Part shown: positions 6,281 to 13,925 of the stretch, piece by piece
Numbering within the stretch: the first letter of the stretch is position 1
Layout of the letters: each line of letters begins with the position of its first letter
Assembly (NCBI GenBank): GCA_910573755.1
Contig: CAJTBO010000036.1
Span: 1-45,985 of the forward strand
Source of the DNA: Lachnospiraceae bacterium
GTDB lineage: Bacteria > Bacillota > Clostridia > Lachnospirales > Lachnospiraceae
DNA length: 45,985 bases
Reading direction: 5' to 3'
The notes under the pieces: generated by a model
What the model saw: only the letters and a program-made list of their open reading frames with translations
What the model was told of the DNA's origin: nothing
Databases searched by the model: none
Translations under genes and position numbers: made by a program

Positions 6281-7795
6281 CTACAGTTTAAATTCCTCCA
6301 GCTCCTGCAGCCTGTCTTCATATCTGGTCCCGAGACACTCCTGGAACGCCGCCTCTTTCTTCATTCCTTCCAGCGCCGCTCCCGCCGTCTTAATGGACTC
6401 GATCGTCCCCGCGCCTGCAATACAGCCGCCCGGACACGCCATGCCCTCCAGCAGATATCCGTTATACTTTCCTGCCTTTGCCAGCGTCAGAAGCTTCTTG
6501 CAGTTCTGCAGCCCTTCCGCGCTCGCCACTTTGATCTCCCGCTCCGGCTCCATCTCCTTGATCACATTGATCACCGCCTTCGCCACACCGCCGCTTGCCG
6601 CAAAGCCTCTGCCGTCCGCACTGGCACGCAGAAGCGGCTCGCCCTCCGGCAGTTCTTCAAAATTAACACCCTTTGCGGCAAACATTCCCGCAGTCTCCTC
6701 AAAGGTCAGCACAAAATCCACATAACTGCGGATCGTCCGTCTGCTCGCCTCCAGCTTCTTTGCCGCGCAGGGCCCCACAAATACGATCTTGCACTCCGGA
6801 TTGCGCTGCTTGATCAGACGGGCGGTAAGCACCATCGGCGTCAGTGCCATGGAAATACATTCCGCCTGCTCCGGGAACAGTTTCTTCGCCATCATGGACC
6901 AGGAAGGGCAGCAGGAAGTCGCCATAAAGGGCAGTTTTTCCGGCACTTCTTTCAGGAAATCCTTTGCCTCCTCAATAGCACAAAGATCCGCGCCGATCGC
7001 CACCTCCCTCACATCCGTAAAGCCCAGTGCCTGAAACGCGCTGCGGATCTGCGTATTTTTCAACCCCTTAAACTGTCCTGCTATTGCCGGTGCCAGAATG
7101 GCAAATACCGGAGTGCTGCTCTTCAACGCCATGATCGTCTGATATATCTGCCCCTTATCCACGATAGCGCTGAACGGGCAGCTTACAAGGCACATACCGC
7201 AGGAGACGCACTTGTCCTGATCGATCTCCGCCCTGCCGTATTCATCGGATTTGATAGCGCCCATGCCGCATGCTTTCATGCAGGGCCTTTCCTGCTTGAT
7301 AATGGCATTATAAGGGCAGGCGTCCAGACACTTTCCGCATTTAATGCATTTCTCCTGATCGATACGGGATCTGCCGCCCACCATGCTGATGGCGCCCCTC
7401 GGGCACACTTCCATACAGGGATGCTCCAGACAGCCCTGACAGCCCTCCGTCACCATAACCCGCTTTTCAGGACAGGAATTACAGGCAAACTTTATCACAT
7501 TAATAAGGGGCGGCTCATAGTATTTTTCTTCGATCACACTGGCTTCCACTCCCGCGGAGATCGGTGCGTGTTCCGATATTTTCCGCAGGGACATTCCCAT
7601 TGCCACCCGCAGTCTTTCCCCCACAATGGCGCGCTCCAGAAAAATGCTCTCCCTGTGGGAAGCGATCTCTCCGGGCATGATCTTATAGGGAAGTTCCTCC
7701 AGCTTCGCCGGGTCCTCTCCCTCGTAAGCCAATCTGGCAATCTCTGTAAAAATTTTATGTCTGATTTCTGTTTTCGATGAGTATAATCCTCGCAT
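6281..7795 (-). CDS. [FeFe] hydrogenase, group B type, 504 aa
   Basis: This enzyme should reversibly reduce protons to H2 using electrons from ferredoxin-type clusters. An N-terminal region (about residues 85-210) carries cysteine sets for [4Fe-4S] clusters: CNSCPEKR...CQGCLEHPCMEVCP, CIKCGKCLDACP and CVSCGMCLVSCP. The H-cluster domain follows with the motifs TSCCPSW, VGPCAAKKLEA and MACPGGCIAGAG. The TSCCPSW form of motif 1 is typical of the group B (B1/B3) monomeric enzymes rather than the group A TSCCPGW form. AAGGAGGAG precedes the chosen ATG (7793-7795). hydF, hydG and, further on, hydE lie upstream on the same strand, so the enzyme's maturation set is local. No diaphorase or NADH subunit is adjacent. 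The physiological role of this group is unsettled. Confidence 0.93.
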   Translation of the reverse strand: MRGLYSSKTEIRHKIFTEIARLAYEGEDPAKLEELPYKIMPGEIASHRESIFLERAIVGERLRVAMGMSLRKISEHAPISAGVEASVIEEKYYEPPLINVIKFACNSCPEKRVMVTEGCQGCLEHPCMEVCPRGAISMVGGRSRIDQEKCIKCGKCLDACPYNAIIKQERPCMKACGMGAIKSDEYGRAEIDQDKCVSCGMCLVSCPFSAIVDKGQIYQTIMALKSSTPVFAILAPAIAGQFKGLKNTQIRSAFQALGFTDVREVAIGADLCAIEEAKDFLKEVPEKLPFMATSCCPSWSMMAKKLFPEQAECISMALTPMVLTARLIKQRNPECKIVFVGPCAAKKLEASRRTIRSYVDFVLTFEETAGMFAAKGVNFEELPEGEPLLRASADGRGFAASGGVAKAVINVIKEMEPEREIKVASAEGLQNCKKLLTLAKAGKYNGYLLEGMACPGGCIAGAGTIESIKTAGAALEGMKKEAAFQECLGTRYEDRLQELEEFKL

Positions 7796-7910
7796 AATAA
7801 ACTCCTCCTTTTTCCGGTTCCGCATCCGTTTATAAGATACACACAGCAGGGACATCATCATAATAACGCCGGCTTCTCAGCCCCGCCCTGCAATTCCGCA
7901 CCTTCCGTGT

Positions 7911-9119
7911 TCAAAACAACTCCTGCCCGCCAAAAATCTCCAGCGCCCGTTCCGGAATCCCGTTCAGATAAGCGATCAGCACCCCGTAATTCGTAACCGG
8001 CACCCCCTGCTCCCTGCAGCACCCGAGCCGGTAATGCATCTCCCGCCGGTTCAGCATACAGCCGCCGCAGTGTACCACCATCTTACAGGAGGATACATCC
8101 TCCGGAAATTCCGTTCCGGAAGTAAACGAAAACAACAACTCCTTCTTTGTACCGCGGCGGATCATCGCCGGCAGTTTCACCGTTCCAATATCCCCGCACT
8201 GCCGGTGATGGGTGCAGCCCTCGCTGATCAGCACCCTGTCGCCGTCCTGCAGCCGCCCAAGCGCCGCCGCGCCCTTTGCCAGAAGCGCCAGATCCCCTTT
8301 ATAACGCGCCATCAGAATGGAAAAAGAGGTCAGCGGCACAGATTCCGGCAGGATCCGGTTCACCCGGTCAAACACCTGACTGTCGGTAACCACCAGCTTC
8401 GGCGGACACGCAAGCTTCCCCAAAACCTCTTCCAGTTCCGTATCCCGGCAGACAAAGCCGAAGGCGCCGGCATCCAGAATTCCCCGGATCACCTGCTGCT
8501 GAGGCAGGATCAGCCGCCCCTTCGGCGCTCCGGCATCCACCGGCACCACCAGTATCACCGTATCCTTTTCTGACAGAAGATCCCCGATCAGCGGCCCCTC
8601 TGTCTCCCTTTCGGAAAGCAGCGCCGCCACGCGTTCCTTTAATTCATGGATCTTCCACCCGGTTTTCGCACTGACCCAGAGGGTGTTTTCGCCGTCCTTC
8701 GGCACCTCCTCCAACAAATCCGCCTTGTTCCATACCAACAGACAGGGAATCCCCTGCTTTTCAAAGAAATCGAGCAGTTCCCGCTCCGTCTCTCCAAGCG
8801 CCTCCCGGGCATCCGCCGTCACAATGGCAATATCCGCTTTTCGCATAACCGCTCTGGCTCTGGCGATCCGCTTCTCCCCGAGCTCTCCCGCATCATCCAG
8901 CCCCGGCGTGTCGATCAGCAGCACCGGGCCTGCCGGCAAAAGTTCCATCGCCTTATAAACCACATCCGTCGTGGTTCCCTTTTCCGCAGATACCACCGAA
9001 AATTCCTGTCCGGTGAAGGCATTCATCAGACTGGACTTCCCCGCATTCCGCCTGCCGAAAAAAGCAATATGTACCCGCTCTCCGAAGGGCGTCTGATTCA
9101 TACCTCCCATTGCCCTCAT
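7911..9119 (-). CDS. hydF: [FeFe] hydrogenase maturation GTPase HydF, 402 aa
   Basis: HydF is the scaffold on which the 2Fe subcluster is assembled by HydE and HydG before transfer to the hydrogenase. The N-terminal GTPase domain shows GRRNAGKSS (P-loop), a TTTD switch, DTPGL and NKAD. The C-terminal part carries the cluster-binding residues CTHHRQC and HCGGCM. Length matches the family (about 400 aa). The start at 9119 has GGGGAGG a few bases upstream; ATGs at codons 4 and 7 are alternatives. It lies 36 bases after hydG and 115 bases before the hydrogenase gene, so hydG-hydF-hydrogenase is probably one transcript. Confidence 0.95.
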   Translation of the reverse strand: MRAMGGMNQTPFGERVHIAFFGRRNAGKSSLMNAFTGQEFSVVSAEKGTTTDVVYKAMELLPAGPVLLIDTPGLDDAGELGEKRIARARAVMRKADIAIVTADAREALGETERELLDFFEKQGIPCLLVWNKADLLEEVPKDGENTLWVSAKTGWKIHELKERVAALLSERETEGPLIGDLLSEKDTVILVVPVDAGAPKGRLILPQQQVIRGILDAGAFGFVCRDTELEEVLGKLACPPKLVVTDSQVFDRVNRILPESVPLTSFSILMARYKGDLALLAKGAAALGRLQDGDRVLISEGCTHHRQCGDIGTVKLPAMIRRGTKKELLFSFTSGTEFPEDVSSCKMVVHCGGCMLNRREMHYRLGCCREQGVPVTNYGVLIAYLNGIPERALEIFGGQELF

Positions 9120-9155
9120 GCATCCTCCCCTCTTTGTTCTCCTGCCGCCGCAACG

Positions 9156-10574
9156 TTAAAAATAAAGATCCCTCTGTCCCAGCTTCGTCTTCTTCAGGCG
9201 TTCTTCGGCAACAGCCCGTACTTTTTCACTGCCGATCTCCGAAAGCCTGCGCCGGATCATCTCCTCCCCGATCCGTTTTGTCTTATCCGCCGCATAATCC
9301 TCCAGATACTCCTGCAGCGTAAGCAGCGCATTAGGCAGACAACAGTTCTGTATCTGACCGGATTTACACAGAGACATAAACCGGTCTCCCGTCCGCCCTT
9401 CCCGGTAACACGCCGTGCAGAAAGACGGAATGTAATCCAGTTCCATCAGCCATCTGACCACCTCATCCAACGAGCGCCGGTCCGATACATCAAACTGGGC
9501 GGAATTTTCCTCCGCAGGCTCCGGCTCCCGATAGCCTCCCACACTGGTTCTGGAACCGCCGGAAATCTGGGAGATTCCAAGATGCAGCACTCTCTCCCGC
9601 ACTTCCTTTTTCTCTCTGGTGGAAACGATCATGCCGGTATAGGGCACCGCCACCCGGATACACGCCACCAGTTTCGCAAAAATATCGTCCGATATCCCGT
9701 TGTCAAAGGCGCCCGGATCAATATCATCCGCAGGACACACTCTCGGGACGCTGATCGTATGGGGGCCTACGCCGTACACCGCCTCCAGATGCTCCGCATG
9801 CATCAAAAGCCCCGCGAACTCATAGCGGTAGAGTTCCAGCCCGAACAGCACCCCCAGCCCTACGTCATCAATACCGCCCTGCATCGCCCGGTCATGCGCC
9901 TCGGTGTGATAGGCGTAGTTGCTCTTTGGCCCGGCGGGGTGCAGTTTTTCGTAGCTTTCCTTGTGATAGGTTTCCTGAAACAGAATATAAGTGCCGATCC
10001 CTGCCTCTTTCAATTGACGATACCCGTCAATTGAAAGCGCTGCGATATTCACATTGACACGGCGGATGGCGCCGTTTTTATGCCGGATCGAATAGATAGT
10101 CCGGATAGATTCCAGAATATACTCCAGCGGATTGTTCACCGGATCTTCACCGGCTTCCAGCGCAAGCCGCTTATGCCCCATATCCTGCAGGGCGATCACC
10201 TCCGCCCGGATCTCCTCCTGGGTGAGTTTCTTTCTTGCAATATGCCTGTTTTTTGCATGATAAGGACAATAGAGACACCCGTTGACACAATAATTTGACA
10301 GATACAGCGGCGCGAACATCACAATACGGTTTCCGTAAAAATCCTTTTTGATCTGCTCCGCCAGCGCATAGATCTCCTGATTTTTTTCTTCCAGTTCACA
10401 GGCAAGAAGAATCGAAGCCTCCCTGTGGTCAAGCCCTTTTCTCAGCCGCGCCTTCTCTAAAACCGCGTCTATCACCGCCGCATCCCTCCTGTGGACGTCG
10501 GCATACGCCAGCGAATCCAGAATCTCCTGATGATCTATAAATTCCTCTGCATGCGCAGACTTTTGATCGTACAT
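9156..10574 (-). CDS. hydG: [FeFe] hydrogenase maturase HydG (tyrosine lyase), 472 aa
   Basis: HydG is a radical SAM enzyme that cleaves tyrosine to make the CO and CN ligands of the H-cluster. The radical SAM cluster motif CVNGCLYC lies at about residues 96-103. A C-terminal motif for the auxiliary cluster, CTACYREGRTGD, is followed by a further Cys. An IPSFCTACYREG stretch and full length (~470 aa) agree with the family. GGGAGG sits 5 bases before the ATG. The promoter at 10643-10671 lies upstream, making this the first gene of hydG-hydF-hydrogenase. Confidence 0.96.
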   Translation of the reverse strand: MYDQKSAHAEEFIDHQEILDSLAYADVHRRDAAVIDAVLEKARLRKGLDHREASILLACELEEKNQEIYALAEQIKKDFYGNRIVMFAPLYLSNYCVNGCLYCPYHAKNRHIARKKLTQEEIRAEVIALQDMGHKRLALEAGEDPVNNPLEYILESIRTIYSIRHKNGAIRRVNVNIAALSIDGYRQLKEAGIGTYILFQETYHKESYEKLHPAGPKSNYAYHTEAHDRAMQGGIDDVGLGVLFGLELYRYEFAGLLMHAEHLEAVYGVGPHTISVPRVCPADDIDPGAFDNGISDDIFAKLVACIRVAVPYTGMIVSTREKKEVRERVLHLGISQISGGSRTSVGGYREPEPAEENSAQFDVSDRRSLDEVVRWLMELDYIPSFCTACYREGRTGDRFMSLCKSGQIQNCCLPNALLTLQEYLEDYAADKTKRIGEEMIRRRLSEIGSEKVRAVAEERLKKTKLGQRDLYF

Positions 10575-10642
10575 AAATGCCTCCCGCAGGCACCCCTGCT
10601 GCCTGTCTAAGATTTGATAAACGGCTGTTTTTAACTATTGAC

Positions 10643-10671
10643 AGCATAACGGAAAATCATCTTTCTGTCAA
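10643..10671 (-). promoter_or_regulatory. sigma-A promoter of hydG with flanking inverted repeat
   Basis: On the minus strand TTGACA (10666-10671), 17 bases, then TATGCT (10643-10648). A perfect 8-bp inverted repeat, ATTGACAG / CTGTCAAT (10665-10672 and 10637-10644), overlaps both the -35 and the end of the -10, as an operator would. The start codon of hydG is about 70 bases downstream. Confidence 0.75.
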
Positions 10672-10742
10672 TGAAATCGCTCTGCAGCAGGCAGGTTTGC
10701 TTCATGAAGACTTCATGAGGCATCCTGTGCGCGACAGGGGCA

Positions 10743-10860
10743 AAACACAGCGAACCGCCTGGCAGAAAATAACGCGCGCAAACACGACAGACAGCTTGTC
10801 AGAAAAGCACACAACGTAAACACGGCTGGCAGCACATCAGAAAAGCACACGCACAAACAC
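10743..10860. repeat. three 37-38-bp tandem units duplicating the 3' end of the LysE-type gene
   Basis: Units start with AAACAC at 10743, 10780 and 10818, with a fourth AAACAC at 10855-10860 inside the coding end. On the minus strand they each resemble the last codons of the transporter gene (V-F-x-R-V-x-F then stop), with increasing decay. They occupy the space between that gene and the hydG promoter. Confidence 0.65.
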
Positions 10861-11445
10861 CACCGCGCCCAACAGACACAGCAGTGTCCCGAATATCTTA
10901 TTCATATAGCGCTCCCTGAACTTCACCGCCTTTTCCCGAATCATCGGAACGACCACAGCAATGATTCCCCACCAAATATACGTCCCGAAAAACGCTCCGC
11001 AGACCACCAGCGTCCGCTGCAGGGCGTCCGCCTCCTTTGAAACGCCCAAATAAGAAAACGCAAATAAAAACACAAAGATCGTCGCCGGATTTGCAAGCCC
11101 TATCATAAAAGTAGACAAGACCATTTTCGCAGATTCCACAGTTCCCAGCTTCTCATTGACCGGTTCTGTCTTTCCCAAAAGCAGCCGGATTCCCATAAAC
11201 AGAATCAGGCAGCCGCCCAGAATATTGATGATCGTCTGATGCTGTGAAATAAAATCGGAGATAAGGGTGATCCCGAATACACCCACGCCGGCATGAATGC
11301 AGTCCGCAAAGGAAGACCCGAGCCCCGTCAGCAGTCCCGCCTTTTTTCCATAACTGAATGTGCGCTGCATTACCAGCGCCCCTATGGCGCCTCCCGGCAC
11401 ACCAAATATAAATCCGATCAAAACTCCGCGCATCAAATAACTCAT
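10837..11445 (-). CDS. LysE/RhtB-family amino acid exporter, 202 aa
   Basis: This is an integral membrane protein of about six hydrophobic segments with the family's N-terminal signature: GFIFGVPGGAIGALVMQRTFSYG (glycine/proline-rich first helix and a conserved loop), then GLGSSFADCIHAGVGVFG. A mid-protein GLANPATIFVFLFAF matches the conserved N-P motif. Length (~200 aa) is normal. LysE-type proteins export amino acids or small metabolites using the proton gradient; the substrate cannot be deduced. It is separated from hydG by repeat DNA and follows the acetyltransferase gene by 52 bases. Confidence 0.85.
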   Translation of the reverse strand: MSYLMRGVLIGFIFGVPGGAIGALVMQRTFSYGKKAGLLTGLGSSFADCIHAGVGVFGITLISDFISQHQTIINILGGCLILFMGIRLLLGKTEPVNEKLGTVESAKMVLSTFMIGLANPATIFVFLFAFSYLGVSKEADALQRTLVVCGAFFGTYIWWGIIAVVVPMIREKAVKFRERYMNKIFGTLLCLLGAVVFVRVLF

Positions 11446-11497
11446 CTTTCCCTTACCTCTGTCTTCTGCTTCTTCCGCCTTTTATCTGAAGGAAGGA

Positions 11498-12274
11498 TCA
11501 CTTTTTCACTTCCCGTATCACCTCATACGCCGTATATTCCCGCTCAATATGGTACCCCAGCTTCTGCGCCAGCGCCGCCGACCATTTATTCTGGGCATCC
11601 CAGCCCGGATACAGCCCTCGGTCCAGACATTCCAGGATCAGCTTCGCCCCGCATATACAGGCGAACCCCCTCCTTCGGTGATCCTCCCTTGTATCGATCT
11701 CAACCTCTATCCCGCCGTCATAGCCGGAATAGGAAGAAGCGCCGGAAACCGGCTCTTTGTCCTTTAACAAAACTACACCCAGCCCATACTTCCGGTATAA
11801 AGTATAGTTTTCATACTGTGACACCCAGTCCCTGCACCACATTATCTCCCCGCAGCAGCGGTACAATTCCTCATCCATCATCCGCAGCGTATATCCGGCA
11901 GGAACCGCCTCCGCAAAAGCCCTTAGTTTCTTTTTGTCGAAAACATCCGGTTCTTTTCTGGTCGCATACCGGATGACCTTTTTCGCCTTTTCCTTAAGAG
12001 ACGACTCGATCAACGTCTCCCACGCCCGATCCTGCGATGCCATGATCATAAATCCCTCTTTTCCATAGGTCTGCTCCGCCAGGATAAATTCCTGTTCCGG
12101 GTTCCCCGCCAGAAAACAGAAATCTCCCAATACCGCCATAGCGGACGCTGGCTTTATCGGAGAATCCGCATAAACGGTTCCCATCACCCCCTGCAGACAT
12201 GACCAGATCATGGTTTCCTGCCATCCCGCAAACAGCGGCGCCGCATTTTTTGTTTCCCTTAACGCATAAATCAT
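11498..12274 (-). CDS. GNAT-family acetyltransferase, 258 aa
   Basis: The protein has the two-part layout of the long GNAT family that includes the zwittermicin-resistance type. It has an N-terminal variable domain (GTVYADSPIKPASAMAVLGDFCFLAGNP) and a C-terminal GNAT domain with acetyl-CoA-binding elements around EVEIDTREDHRRRGFACICGAKLI (V-x-x-x-x-RRRG-A) and a final QNKWSAALAQKLGY. GGAGGAAC precedes the ATG at 12272-12274; the frame stays open upstream, but that part belongs to a decayed gene. The substrate is unknown. It lies upstream of the LysE-type exporter on the same strand, perhaps an acetylation-and-export pair, which is speculative. Confidence 0.85.
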   Translation of the reverse strand: MIYALRETKNAAPLFAGWQETMIWSCLQGVMGTVYADSPIKPASAMAVLGDFCFLAGNPEQEFILAEQTYGKEGFMIMASQDRAWETLIESSLKEKAKKVIRYATRKEPDVFDKKKLRAFAEAVPAGYTLRMMDEELYRCCGEIMWCRDWVSQYENYTLYRKYGLGVVLLKDKEPVSGASSYSGYDGGIEVEIDTREDHRRRGFACICGAKLILECLDRGLYPGWDAQNKWSAALAQKLGYHIEREYTAYEVIREVKK

Positions 12275-12344
12275 TGTTCCTCCAATCGTTTTACCGCCAT
12301 AAAACAACAAACACCTTCTCGGTTTCTGCTGCTTTCCCTGCAGG

Positions 12345-12510
12345 TCAAAGATCCGAAACTGCAATCTCCCGACTGTGCATCAAATGAATCCCTATATGTC
12401 CGATCCCGAGGATCACTACAGCCGCTCCCAACAGCACATTTTTCCCGTATACCGCAAGGACCAAAAAAGCCAGCTCTTTTTACTGATCTCCAACAGCCCG
12501 CTGTAATAAT
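12345..12510 (-). pseudogene. frameshifted remnant of an HXXEE-type membrane protein
   Basis: Out of frame with the acetyltransferase, the minus strand encodes a convincing membrane tail, VLLGAAVVILGIGHIGIHL, ending ...IAVSDL and a TGA at 12345-12347. The preceding ELAFLVLAVYGKN needs a one-base shift in an A-run to join an upstream LLEISKK stretch. The G-H-x-x-x-H spacing near the end resembles the C-terminus of HXXEE-domain proteins. The 5' part is missing. Confidence 0.35.
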
Positions 12511-12630
12511 TTTAGAGATCTGTAATATTATAATCTTCTCATATTCTGTCATTTTATCACATCTGTCTGCATCTTTCCATTAAAACCATAACCTGTACCG
12601 ATCCCTGAAGATAATCCGTTATGTTTCACG

Positions 12631-12745
12631 GGTCAGGAATGCGCATTTATTGTGCGTCCCGTATGAACATGATTCAAATTCGGGGCGATTCCCCCGCAAC
12701 AAAACCTTCGATATCGCCCCGAACCGTTACTATGCATTCCCGGAC
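12631..12745. other. structured intergenic element (nested stems)
   Basis: A perfect 11-bp stem, TTCGGGGCGAT (12679-12689) with ATCGCCCCGAA (12713-12723), is nested in a weaker outer pairing GGAATGC (12636-12642) / GCATTCC (12734-12740), with a small CGCA/TGCG hairpin near 12642-12656. It lies between the HXXEE remnant and hydE. There is no T-run, so it is not a normal terminator. It could be a small RNA, a leader or a palindromic repeat. Confidence 0.5.
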
Positions 12746-12780
12746 AAAGAAACGCTCCGGCTGCCACCGCAATAAGAAAA

Positions 12781-13896
12781 TCAACGCATAAGCATCCGCC
12801 TGCAGTCACCTCTGCCGGCTGTTACCTGGTATCCCGCAGCCTCCATCCGGCGCCGCAGGTCATTTAGCGCTTCTCTCTGCCCTGCCTCTTCGTCTTCTTC
12901 CGGCGCCATATTTTCTGTTCCTGTTCCGCTTTCTCCGCATTCCTTACCGTCATACAGCGCGTACTGCCTGCGCACTCTCTCCGGCGTCAGGTTCGGCATA
13001 CAGACATTTGCTCCCGCCAGCATCCCCATCTCCAGTCCCCGGGGGTGGATCGTCCTCAGCGCCGTGGTCGCCGGCAGCAGCACATCGGGCAGCATCACAC
13101 GGATCACCCCCAGCAGAAACAATGTCAGTTCCAGGCTCCCTGCCCTCCTGTCCCCAAACGGCGTATCACGCTGGGGAATAAAGGGACCGATCCCCACCAT
13201 CTCCGGCTGCAGTTTATGAATAAACAGCAGATCCTCCGCCAGATGTTCAAAGGTCTGCCCCGGGGATCCCACCATAAAACCGCAGCCTGTCTGATAACCG
13301 ATGTCCTTTAGATCAAACAGACAGCGCCTCCTGTTTTCCGGTGAGCAGGATGAAGGATGAAGGCTCCTGTAATGGGCTTCATCCGCCGTCTCATGGCGCA
13401 GCAGATACCTCTCCGCCCCGGCATCAAACCAGCGCTGATAAACCTCCCGCGGATGTTCTCCCACCGACAACGTAACGGCGCAGTCCGGGTGCGCTTTCTT
13501 TACCGACTCCACCAGCGCTGCAATCTCATCCGGTCCATATCCCATATCCTCCCCGCCCTGCAGGACAAAAGTCCGATACCCCAGATCATAGCCCTTCCGA
13601 CAGCATCCGAGAATCTCCTCCGGCGTCAGCCGGTATCGCCTGACCTTGCCGTTGGATGCACGGATGCCGCAGTAATAACAGTCGTTTTTACAGAAATTCG
13701 TAAACTCGATCAGCCCCCGGATATAGACATCTTTTCCGTAATACCGCTCCCTGAGCCTCCCCGCCCGCCCGAACAGCTCCCCGGAAAGCGCTTTATCCCG
13801 GCTTCCCAGCAGCGTTATAAACTCCGAGCGGGAAAGAACTTTTTCCCGCTCTAATTTTTCCAGTAATATTTCCTGCATAGACTTCTTCTGATACAC
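12781..13896 (-). CDS. hydE: [FeFe] hydrogenase maturase HydE, 371 aa
   Basis: HydE is a radical SAM enzyme needed to build the bridging dithiolate-containing 2Fe precursor of the H-cluster. It has the radical SAM motif CKNDCYYC (about residues 69-76) in the context EFTNFCKNDCYYCGIR, a glycine-rich SAM-binding stretch (FVLQGGEDMGY), and VGIGPFIPQRDTPF, all typical of HydE. The C-terminus carries an acidic insert (about 325-345: GTGTENMAPEEDEEAG) that is not usual in the family. The start at 13896 has only a weak ribosome site; ATG at codon 7 is an alternative. hydE lies apart from hydG-hydF, with a LysE exporter and an acetyltransferase between. Confidence 0.93.
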   Translation of the reverse strand: MYQKKSMQEILLEKLEREKVLSRSEFITLLGSRDKALSGELFGRAGRLRERYYGKDVYIRGLIEFTNFCKNDCYYCGIRASNGKVRRYRLTPEEILGCCRKGYDLGYRTFVLQGGEDMGYGPDEIAALVESVKKAHPDCAVTLSVGEHPREVYQRWFDAGAERYLLRHETADEAHYRSLHPSSCSPENRRRCLFDLKDIGYQTGCGFMVGSPGQTFEHLAEDLLFIHKLQPEMVGIGPFIPQRDTPFGDRRAGSLELTLFLLGVIRVMLPDVLLPATTALRTIHPRGLEMGMLAGANVCMPNLTPERVRRQYALYDGKECGESGTGTENMAPEEDEEAGQREALNDLRRRMEAAGYQVTAGRGDCRRMLMR

Positions 13897-13925
13897 TTTC
13901 TTTTAATACGCTTTCTTCCGAAATT

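Noticed and set aside
6194-7780. A 528-codon plus-strand open frame opposite the hydrogenase gene
   Set aside because: It is antisense to a gene with full hydrogenase motifs, has an unnatural composition rich in His, Arg and Leu, and no ribosome site. It is a by-product of codon bias.
8646-10034. A 462-codon plus-strand open frame opposite hydF and hydG
   Set aside because: It spans two clear genes on the other strand, so it is a shadow frame with no recognised domain.
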